Of a stretch of 8,957 nt of DNA, positions 1-5,907 are shown piece after piece. The stretch covers positions 1 through 8,957 of the forward strand of contig UQXS01000098.1 of the NCBI GenBank assembly GCA_900545125.1, in the 5' to 3' direction. Position numbers and translations under genes: made by a program. Each line of letters begins with the position of its first letter. Position 1 is the first letter of the stretch. The notes under the pieces were generated by a model. It was not told where the DNA came from. It made no database searches and saw only the letters and a list, made by a program, of their open reading frames with translations. The DNA comes from an uncultured Ruminococcus sp. (GTDB lineage: Bacteria > Bacillota > Clostridia > Oscillospirales > Ruminococcaceae).

Positions 1-359
1 ATATGGCCGGACTGTTCATCCGGGCACGTGAAGGCTGTATTATCAATATCACATCCGTTTCTGGCATGATGGGCAATGCAGGACAATGCAATTATTCCGC
101 ATCAAAGGCTGGTCTGATCGGACTTACAAAGTCTGTAGCGAAGGAGCTTGCACCAAAAGGTATCCGTTGTAATGCGGTTGCTCCCGGATTTATCGCAACA
201 GATATGACAGGAAATCAGACAGACAATCCTCTTTTGGATATGATCCCACTCGGTAAGATGGGTGAACCAGAGGATGTGGCAGACGCAGTTGCATATCTTA
301 CAGCTGCAAAATATGTAACAGGCGAGGTGCTCCGTGTCGACGGAGGCATTGCTATGTAA
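1..359 (+). CDS. fabG: 3-oxoacyl-ACP reductase FabG, 5' truncated
   Basis: This is the C-terminal half of FabG, the NADPH-dependent short-chain dehydrogenase that reduces 3-oxoacyl-ACP to 3-hydroxyacyl-ACP in the fatty acid cycle. The reading frame is open from the left edge (first full codon at base 3) and about 120 N-terminal residues, with the Rossmann TGxxxGIG motif, lie outside the window. In the visible 118 residues, the catalytic Ser18 (NITS), Tyr31 and Lys35 (YSASK) have exactly the SDR spacing of S-x12-Y-x3-K. NAVAPGFIATDMT follows, and the C-terminus VTGEVLRVDGGIAM is typical of the family. The ATG at base 3 is an internal Met, not the start. The gene ends 13 bases before fabF, whose ribosome binding site overlaps the fabG stop. 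None of its 9 Ile codons is ATA, unlike the acc genes downstream. Confidence 0.96.
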   Translation, partial: MAGLFIRAREGCIINITSVSGMMGNAGQCNYSASKAGLIGLTKSVAKELAPKGIRCNAVAPGFIATDMTGNQTDNPLLDMIPLGKMGEPEDVADAVAYLTAAKYVTGEVLRVDGGIAM

Positions 360-372
360 GGAGAAAAGAACT

Positions 373-1611
373 ATGAGTGAAAACAGACGAGTTGTTGTTA
401 CCGGTATCGGTGCAATTACCCCTTTGGGAAACAGTGTTTCTGATACCTGGGAGAATATGAAGAACGGTAAAAACGGCATTGGATCCATTACGCTTTTCAA
501 TACAGAAAAATTCAAAGCAAAGCTGGGAGCTGAAGTCAGGGGCTTTGATCCCAAGGAGTACCTGGAGGTTAATGAGGTGCTCCGTACTGACCGCTATGCA
601 CAGTTTGCTGTTGCAGCCGCACAGCAGGCAGTAGATGATAGCGGTGTTGAAGGCAATGTTGAGCCAGAACGCTTCGCAGTTATCTTTGGTTCAGGCATTG
701 GTGGTATCAGCACCTTTGAAACAGAGCATACAAAGCTGATAGAGAAAGGACCGCGTCGGGTTTCTCCTTTATTTGTGCCCATGATGATCGGTAATATGGC
801 AGCCGGTACGATTGCTATCCGTCATGATTGCCGGGGATCTGTCATGCCTGCCGTTACTGCGTGTGCTTCCGGTTCCAACGCCATCGGTGAAGCAATGCGC
901 CTTATTCGTCACGGTTATGCTGATGCTGTGATCACCGGCGGTGCTGAAGCTGCTATTGTTCCTTCTGCTATCGCAGGCTTTGTCAATATGCAGGCACTCT
1001 CCACAGCCGAAGATCCAGATGCGGCATCTCTGCCTTTTGATAAACGCAGATGCGGCTTTGTTATCGGTGAAGGAGCTGTTGCGCTTATTCTTGAAGAGTA
1101 TGGGCATGCAAAGGCACGCGGTGCAAAAATTTATGGCGAGGTATGTGGCTATGGTTCTACCTGTGATGCCTGTCATATCACTGCTCCTCATCCAGATGCG
1201 CGCGGAGGTGCACAGGCAATGAAGGATGCTATGAAAGAAGCCGGATACACAGATAAAGATACTGTTTATATCAATGCACATGGAACAGGTACACCGATGA
1301 ATGATGTAATTGAGACATCTGCTATCAAGAAAGCCCTTGGAGAAGATAATGCAAAGAAGGCTTATGTAAGCTCCACAAAATCCATGACAGGACATATGCT
1401 TGGGGCAGCGGGCGCTATTGAAGCACTGGCTTGTCTTTTTGCACTGAATGAGAGTATTATTCCGCCCACGATCAATTTGGATGAACAGGATGAAAATTGT
1501 GATCTGAACTGTGTCCCGAAAATTGCTGTAAAAGCAGATATCACGCTGGCACTTTCCAACTCCCTTGGATTTGGTGGTCATAATGCATGCCTTGCTTTCA
1601 GAAAGGTGTAA
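373..1611 (+). CDS. fabF: Beta-ketoacyl-ACP synthase II FabF
   Basis: FabF (KAS II) is the elongating condensing enzyme: it takes an acyl chain on its active-site Cys and condenses it with malonyl-ACP, releasing CO2. The protein is 412 residues, matching the family (E. coli 413). The catalytic set is complete: Cys164 in TACASGSNA, His303 in NAHGTGTP, Lys336 and His341 in STKSMTGHMLGAAGA. The glycine-rich gating loop SLGFGGHN is at about 397-404. The start at 373 is preferred over an in-frame upstream ATG at 334, because AAGGAG at 358-363 precedes it by 9 bases and the protein then begins RRVVVTGIG as family members do. A mildly odd spot is PFDKRRCGFVIGEG (about 221-234), where most relatives have an acidic or polar residue in place of the Cys. 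Only 1 of 29 Ile codons is ATA. The gene sits between fabG and accB in one operon. Confidence 0.97.
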   Translation: MSENRRVVVTGIGAITPLGNSVSDTWENMKNGKNGIGSITLFNTEKFKAKLGAEVRGFDPKEYLEVNEVLRTDRYAQFAVAAAQQAVDDSGVEGNVEPERFAVIFGSGIGGISTFETEHTKLIEKGPRRVSPLFVPMMIGNMAAGTIAIRHDCRGSVMPAVTACASGSNAIGEAMRLIRHGYADAVITGGAEAAIVPSAIAGFVNMQALSTAEDPDAASLPFDKRRCGFVIGEGAVALILEEYGHAKARGAKIYGEVCGYGSTCDACHITAPHPDARGGAQAMKDAMKEAGYTDKDTVYINAHGTGTPMNDVIETSAIKKALGEDNAKKAYVSSTKSMTGHMLGAAGAIEALACLFALNESIIPPTINLDEQDENCDLNCVPKIAVKADITLALSNSLGFGGHNACLAFRKV

Positions 1612-1615
1612 TAAG

Positions 1616-2035
1616 ATGAAAGAAACAAATATCCGCAAATATGCCGAGCTGATGAAGGAGCTTGGGCTGACAGGACTTGAAATTACAGAGGAAAACAGCA
1701 AGGTCCGTCTGGAGCGTTCCATTACAGCGCCTGCAGAAGAAACTTTATATTCTGTTCCCGGTGCTGCTGCCAATATGCAGACAGCAGCTGGGTCAAAGGA
1801 TTATATCAGCGTAAAATCACCTATCGTTGGTATATTTTATACGGCACCGGCAGAAAATGCCGATCCCTATGTTTCTATTGGTGATACAGTGAAAAAGGGA
1901 CAAACTCTCTGCATTGTGGAAGCAATGAAGCTGATGAACGAGATAAAATCCGAATTTGACGGAACTGTTAAGGAGATACTTGTCTCCGACGGACAGGCTG
2001 TGGAATACGATCAGCCGATAATGATAATCGAATAA
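1616..2035 (+). CDS. accB: Biotin carboxyl carrier protein of acetyl-CoA carboxylase
   Basis: AccB (BCCP) carries the biotin that is carboxylated by AccC and then delivers the carboxyl group to acetyl-CoA at AccAD. It has 139 residues: an N-terminal helical region (1-35, ending in KVRLERS), a short Ala/Pro-rich linker (about 38-60) and a biotinyl domain (about 65-139). The biotinylation motif is EAMKLMNEI with acceptor Lys105, and a typical hammerhead end DGQAVEYDQPIMIIE follows. The ATG at 1616 is chosen over a longer in-frame start at 1565 that would overlap fabF. It lies 4 bases after the fabF stop, with AAAGGTG just upstream. Codon use changes within this gene: 1 of the first 8 Ile codons is ATA, but 4 of the last 5, from codon 110 on, are ATA. 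That may mark a join or recombination point. Confidence 0.95.
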   Translation: MKETNIRKYAELMKELGLTGLEITEENSKVRLERSITAPAEETLYSVPGAAANMQTAAGSKDYISVKSPIVGIFYTAPAENADPYVSIGDTVKKGQTLCIVEAMKLMNEIKSEFDGTVKEILVSDGQAVEYDQPIMIIE

Positions 2036-2065
2036 TACGTTGCTTAATAAAGGGAGGCAGATGAA

Positions 2066-2518
2066 ATGTCAGACGTTTTAATGAACAAAGAACAGATAAT
2101 GGAGATAATTCCGCACCGTGACCCGTTTCTGCTTATCGACGAAGTGCTCGAAATGGAAGTCGGCGTGAAGATAAAGGCAAGAAAATATATAAAACAGGAC
2201 GATTTCTGGTTCAGGGGCCACTTTCCGGGATATCCCGTGACCCCCGGCGTTCTTATGATAGAAATGCTGGCTCAGGCAGGCGCTGTATGTATGCTCTCAA
2301 AGCCTGAATTCAAGGGCAGGATCGGTCTGTTCGGCGGTATCGACAAGGCAAAGTTCCGCCGTCAGGTACTGCCCGGAGATGTTCTTGATCTTGAAGTTGA
2401 AATGATCCGCCAGAGAGGCCCTGTGGGAACGGGAAAGGCTATCGCTTCTGTAGGCGGAGAAAAGGCTGTTTCCTGCGAGATAACCTTTGTGGTGGCAGAC
2501 AGCGGCAAAGCGGAGTGA
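2066..2518 (+). CDS. fabZ: 3-hydroxyacyl-ACP dehydratase FabZ
   Basis: FabZ removes water from 3-hydroxyacyl-ACP to give trans-2-enoyl-ACP, the third step of the elongation cycle. The product is a 150-residue hotdog-fold protein. It opens with IMEIIPHRDPFLLIDEV, the family signature, and carries the active-site segment GHFPGYPVTPGVLMIEMLAQAG with catalytic His52 and Glu66, the same 14-residue spacing as E. coli His54/Glu68. The start at 2066 has GGGAGG nine bases upstream. A second ATG five codons later is possible but lacks as good a site. The gene is 30 bases after accB and 7 bases before the chosen accC start, so it is co-transcribed with the carboxylase genes. Half of its 12 Ile codons are ATA, in contrast to fabG and fabF. 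Confidence 0.96.
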   Translation: MSDVLMNKEQIMEIIPHRDPFLLIDEVLEMEVGVKIKARKYIKQDDFWFRGHFPGYPVTPGVLMIEMLAQAGAVCMLSKPEFKGRIGLFGGIDKAKFRRQVLPGDVLDLEVEMIRQRGPVGTGKAIASVGGEKAVSCEITFVVADSGKAE

Positions 2519-2525
2519 AATGCAG

Positions 2526-3893
2526 ATGTTCAAGAAAATATTGATTGCCAACAGAGGCGAGATCGCCGTTCGTATTATAAGAGCCTGCCGTGAACTCGGA
2601 GTTCGCTGCGTAGCAGTCTATTCCACCGCCGACAGCAGTTCTCTTCATGCCCAGATAGCCGACGAAACCGTCTGCATAGGTCCTCCGGCTACCAAGGACA
2701 GTTATCTCAACATGAATGCAATAATTCAGGCAGCTTTGAATACCGGAGCTGATGCTATACATCCCGGATTCGGTTTTCTGTCCGAAAATGCGGAATTTGC
2801 CCGTCTTTGTGAGAAAAACGGAATAACATTCATCGGCCCGTCATATAAGTCTATCGAGATGCTCGGCGACAAGGCTGCCGCAAAGGCAACCATGAAAGCA
2901 GCAGGTGTTTCTGTTATCCCCGGCTCGGACGGCGCTGTATCTTCCTATGAAGAGGCTGCCGCCATTGCCGAAAAGGCAGGATATCCCGTGCTGGTAAAGG
3001 CTTCGGCAGGCGGCGGAGGACGTGGCATACGCCGTGTGGATTCCCCGGATCAGCTTGAAGAACAAATGACGGCGGCACGTCAGGAGGCTAAGAACTTCTT
3101 CGGCGACGATGCCGTTTATATCGAAAAATTCCTTATAAATCCACATCATGTGGAAATACAGATAATGGCAGACAAACAGGGAAATTATATCTATCTGGGC
3201 GAGCGTGACTGCTCAATGCAGCGGCGCAATCAGAAAGTCCTTGAAGAATGCCCAAGTCCTATCGTAAGCGACGAACTGCGGAAACGAATGGGCGAGGCTG
3301 CCGTGACGGCAGCAAAACAGTGCGGCTATTACAACGCCGGAACGATCGAATTCCTCGTGGACGAGAACCGTGATTTCTACTTTATGGAAATGAATACACG
3401 TATTCAGGTAGAACATCCTATTACCGAGGAGGTCACGGGATATGATCTGGTAAAGGCGCAGATCGAAGTAGCAGCCGGACTTCCCCTCAGCGTGAGTCAG
3501 GAGAATATCAGGCTCAGGGGACACGCTATCGAATGCCGTATCAATGCGGAAAACCCTCAGCTTGATTTCAGACCGTCTCCGGGAACAATTACTGCTCTCT
3601 ATATGCCCGGAGGCCCCGGAATAAGAATCGACGGCGCCGTTTATCAGGGATATACCATTACGCCCTATTACGATTCAATGATAAGCAAGCTTATCGCTCA
3701 CGGCTCTGACAGGGAGGACGCTGTCAACAAAATGAAGTGGGCGCTGGCAGAGTTTATCGTCGAGGGCGTTGATACAAATATAGATTTTCAGCTCGAACTT
3801 ATCAGGCATCCGGATTTCAAGAACGGTAATTACGATATAGGTTTCCTCGGAAGATATATGGATGAGCATAAGAAGCAGGGGAAGGTGAAATAA
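2526..3893 (+). CDS. accC: Acetyl-CoA carboxylase biotin carboxylase subunit
   Basis: AccC uses ATP and bicarbonate to carboxylate the biotin on AccB. It has 455 residues (E. coli 449): a pre-ATP-grasp domain from KKILIANRGEIAVRI, an ATP-grasp core, and a biotin carboxylase C-terminal domain. Key residues line up with E. coli: Lys116, Lys158 followed by the GGGGRG loop (162-167), His208, Lys237, Glu275, Glu288, Asn290, Arg292 and Glu296 (MEMNTRIQVEHP), and Arg338. Two starts compete: ATG 2520 (MQMFKK) and ATG 2526 (MFKK). GGAG at 2512-2515, inside the end of fabZ, is 4 and 10 bases away respectively. I chose 2526 because it gives the usual N-terminus, but 2520 cannot be excluded. By hand count 15 of 39 Ile codons are ATA. 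Confidence 0.97.
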   Translation: MFKKILIANRGEIAVRIIRACRELGVRCVAVYSTADSSSLHAQIADETVCIGPPATKDSYLNMNAIIQAALNTGADAIHPGFGFLSENAEFARLCEKNGITFIGPSYKSIEMLGDKAAAKATMKAAGVSVIPGSDGAVSSYEEAAAIAEKAGYPVLVKASAGGGGRGIRRVDSPDQLEEQMTAARQEAKNFFGDDAVYIEKFLINPHHVEIQIMADKQGNYIYLGERDCSMQRRNQKVLEECPSPIVSDELRKRMGEAAVTAAKQCGYYNAGTIEFLVDENRDFYFMEMNTRIQVEHPITEEVTGYDLVKAQIEVAAGLPLSVSQENIRLRGHAIECRINAENPQLDFRPSPGTITALYMPGGPGIRIDGAVYQGYTITPYYDSMISKLIAHGSDREDAVNKMKWALAEFIVEGVDTNIDFQLELIRHPDFKNGNYDIGFLGRYMDEHKKQGKVK

Positions 3894-3896
3894 CCA

Positions 3897-4742
3897 GTGT
3901 TTGAAGATTTTTTTAAGGTAGTCACAAAGCGTTTTAACGGCGGCGACGACGACTATAAACCTCCGATGTTTAAATGTCCCAGATGTCAGGGACTGTCCCC
4001 TTTGTCACGGTACGAGGAGCTTCACAGAGTTTGTCCTGCCTGCAATTATCACGGCAGACTGTCGGCTCAGGAACGTATCGCAATTACCGTTGACAAGGAG
4101 AGCTTCAGAGAATTCGACAGCGAAATGAAAAGTCAGAATCCCATTGATTTCCCCGAGTATGAGGAAAAGCAGGAAGAACTTCGTGAGAGAACAGGTCTGA
4201 ATGACGCCGTTATTACCGGAACAGCTTCGATAAAAGGTTCGCCGTGCGTTATAGGCGTTATGGATTCACGCTATATGATGGCAAGCATGGGCAGCGTTGT
4301 CGGCGAAAAAATCGCCCGTGCCTTTGAGTATGCTGCCGCAAACAAGCTTCCGGTAGTGATGTTTACGGCTTCCGGCGGAGCACGTATGCAGGAGGGAATC
4401 GTTTCGCTTATGCAGATGGCAAAGACAGCCGGCGCAGTTAAGCTCCACAGCGATCAGGGCGGACTCTATATAACCGTTCTGACTGATCCTACTACGGGCG
4501 GAGTTACCGCAAGTTTCGCTTCTCTCGGTGATATCATCATCGCAGAACCAAAAATTCTTATCGGCTTTGCCGGCAGACGTGTTATCGAAAACACTATTAA
4601 ACAGCGGCTTCCCGACGATTTCCAGCTTGCGGAATTCATGTACGAAAAGGGCTTTGTGGATATGATAGTGGAACGCAGAAAGATGAGAAGCGTTCTGTCT
4701 CATCTTCTGAAACTTCACGGATACGATAAAAAGGGGGTCTGA
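3897..4742 (+). CDS. accD: Acetyl-CoA carboxylase carboxyltransferase subunit beta
   Basis: AccD is the zinc-ribbon beta subunit of the carboxyltransferase, which pairs with AccA to move the carboxyl group from biotin to acetyl-CoA and form malonyl-CoA. It has 281 residues (E. coli 304). An N-terminal zinc ribbon carries Cys27, Cys30, Cys46 and Cys49 in a CxxC-x15-CxxC layout. The crotonase-type domain follows, with SGGARMQEG (159-167), TDPTTGGVTASFA (196-208) and GFAGRRVI (223-230). The start is GTG, 3 bases after the accC stop. AAGGTGA at 3882-3888 lies 8 bases upstream, and no ATG occurs in frame before the zinc ribbon except at residue 24, which would cut close to its first Cys. The non-ATG start with tight spacing is compatible with translational coupling to accC. 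Confidence 0.96.
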   Translation: MFEDFFKVVTKRFNGGDDDYKPPMFKCPRCQGLSPLSRYEELHRVCPACNYHGRLSAQERIAITVDKESFREFDSEMKSQNPIDFPEYEEKQEELRERTGLNDAVITGTASIKGSPCVIGVMDSRYMMASMGSVVGEKIARAFEYAAANKLPVVMFTASGGARMQEGIVSLMQMAKTAGAVKLHSDQGGLYITVLTDPTTGGVTASFASLGDIIIAEPKILIGFAGRRVIENTIKQRLPDDFQLAEFMYEKGFVDMIVERRKMRSVLSHLLKLHGYDKKGV

Positions 4743-4745
4743 GCA

Positions 4746-5552
4746 ATGAATGAGAATAAAACGGCTTGGGAACGCATTCAGCTCGTTCACAATACAGGCA
4801 GACCGACTATAAACGACTATCTTCCTCTCGTTTTTACCGATTACTACGAAATGCACGGCGACCGTCTTTACGGCGACGATAAGGCCGTTATCGGCGCTGT
4901 AGGACGTCTTGACGGCAGACCTGTTACCATAATCGCTCAGGTGAAGGGCAGGGATATAAACGAAAACAAAGCCTGCAACTTCGCAATGCCGCATCCGGAA
5001 GGCTACAGAAAGGCTCTCAGACTGGCAAGGCAGGCGGAGAAATTCCACAGACCTGTTATCTGCTTTATTGATACTCCCGGAGCTTTCTGCGGCATCGCTG
5101 CGGAAGAACGAGGAATGGGCGAGGCTATTGCTAAAAATATCGCTGAGTTCATGACGCTCAGGACACCGATAATCTCTATCGTGCTCGGTGAGGCAGGCAG
5201 CGGCGGCGCTCTGGCACTGGGCGTATGCGATGAACTGGCTATGCTCGAAAACGCACAGTACTCTGTTCTGTCACCAAGAGGTTTTGCAAGCATTCTCTGG
5301 AAAGATGCGTCGAGAGAACGGGAAGCAAGCGAAATTATGCGAATTACTGCGGAAGATATGGTTCGGCTCGGTGTTGCGGAGACCATTATCGAAGAGCCTC
5401 TCGGCGGCGCACATAACGATTTAGACAAAATTTCAGAGAATATTAAAGAATATTTGTCACAGGTAATTCCGGAAAAATGTCAAAAAGATATTGACGTTTT
5501 GCTAAAAGAACGCTATACTAAATTTAGAAAGATCGGAGCGTTTATTGAATGA
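4746..5552 (+). CDS. accA: Acetyl-CoA carboxylase carboxyltransferase subunit alpha
   Basis: AccA is the alpha half of the carboxyltransferase and acts with AccD. It has 268 residues, shorter than E. coli AccA (319) because the N-terminal helical extension is reduced; short forms are common in Firmicutes. Family signatures are DRLYGDDKAVIGAVGRL, KGRDINENKACNFAMPHPEGYRK by position (67-89), FIDTPGAFCGIAAEERGMGE (107-126), and the oxyanion-loop segment GEAGSGGALALG (148-159) followed by YSVLSPRGFASILWKD. The start ATG is 3 bases after the accD stop, with AAGGGGG 8 bases upstream, so it is probably coupled to accD. The last roughly 35 codons are AT-rich and lysine-rich, and contain what looks like a promoter for acpP (5491-5519). 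Confidence 0.96.
   Translation: MNENKTAWERIQLVHNTGRPTINDYLPLVFTDYYEMHGDRLYGDDKAVIGAVGRLDGRPVTIIAQVKGRDINENKACNFAMPHPEGYRKALRLARQAEKFHRPVICFIDTPGAFCGIAAEERGMGEAIAKNIAEFMTLRTPIISIVLGEAGSGGALALGVCDELAMLENAQYSVLSPRGFASILWKDASREREASEIMRITAEDMVRLGVAETIIEEPLGGAHNDLDKISENIKEYLSQVIPEKCQKDIDVLLKERYTKFRKIGAFIE
5491..5519 (+). promoter_or_regulatory. Sigma-A-type promoter for acpP inside the end of accA
   Basis: TTGACG (5491-5496) and TATACT (5514-5519) each match the vegetative consensus at 5 of 6 positions and are separated by exactly 17 bases. Transcription would start near 5526, leaving a leader of about 65 bases that includes the acpP ribosome binding site AAAGGAGG (5575-5582). The local DNA is more AT-rich than the rest of accA. 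A dedicated promoter would make sense because acyl carrier protein is needed in far larger amounts than the enzymes. This is sequence evidence only; the element also encodes accA residues, so chance cannot be excluded. Confidence 0.6.
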
Positions 5553-5590
5553 TCCGTTTCTTGATATAATTTATAAAGGAGGACATAAAC

Positions 5591-5833
5591 ATGGTTTTTG
5601 ACAAGCTCAAGGATCTTATCGCTGAACAGCTCGGCGTTGACGAAGGCGAGGTAACAATGGAAGCTAATATTCAGGACGACCTCGGCGCAGATTCTCTGGA
5701 TGTTGTAGATCTTATCACTACTATTGAAGATGAATTTGACCTCTCAATCCCTGATGAGGCTGTTGAGGAAATCAAGACAGTCGGCGATATCGTAAACTAC
5801 ATCGAGAAAAATACTGATAATGAAGCAGAATAA
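5591..5833 (+). CDS. acpP: Acyl carrier protein
   Basis: This is the 80-residue acidic acyl carrier protein that shuttles intermediates between fatty acid synthesis enzymes in the cytoplasm. The phosphopantetheine attachment site is Ser36 in DDLGADSLDVVDL. The following helix II (TTIEDEFDLSIPDEAVEEIKTVGDIV, positions 43-68) is rich in Asp and Glu, as usual for contacts with partner enzymes. It starts at ATG 5591 after a near-perfect AAAGGAGG, the strongest ribosome binding site in the window. The gene is 38 bases downstream of accA, the largest gap in the operon, and probably has its own promoter within accA. All 8 Ile codons are ATC or ATT, as expected for a highly expressed gene. An intrinsic terminator begins at its stop codon. 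Confidence 0.97.
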   Translation: MVFDKLKDLIAEQLGVDEGEVTMEANIQDDLGADSLDVVDLITTIEDEFDLSIPDEAVEEIKTVGDIVNYIEKNTDNEAE

Positions 5834-5862
5834 AAAAAGTCCGGCATATGCCGGATTTTTTT
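5832..5862. terminator. Bidirectional intrinsic terminator between acpP and the phosphate symporter
   Basis: The stem TCCGGC (5840-5845), loop ATAT and GCCGGA (5850-5855) are followed by seven T on the + strand and preceded by seven A (5832-5838), which read as a T tract on the - strand after a single C. It can therefore end the fatty acid operon and, from the other side, the convergent symporter gene, whose stop lies about 46 bases away. The A tract overlaps the acpP stop codon. Confidence 0.9.
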
Positions 5863-5907
5863 ATTGCGGCACTGTACAGGGATCAATCAGTGCCGCTTTA
5901 TGTCAGT

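Noticed and set aside
334..372. Upstream in-frame ATG for fabF
   Set aside because: It overlaps the fabG end, has no ribosome binding site and adds 13 residues not typical of FabF.
769..1773. Long open frame on the - strand opposite fabF and accB
   Set aside because: It overlaps two clearly conserved genes, its product is cysteine- and serine-rich with no recognisable domain, and it is explained by codon bias of the + strand genes.
4266..5048. Open frame on the - strand opposite accD and accA
   Set aside because: It is antisense to the conserved carboxyltransferase genes and has no recognisable domain or start signal.
5565..5570. TATAAT just upstream of acpP as a promoter -10 box
   Set aside because: No acceptable -35 lies 16-18 bases upstream, and transcription would start near 5577, inside the ribosome binding site. 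The pair at 5491-5519 is far better.
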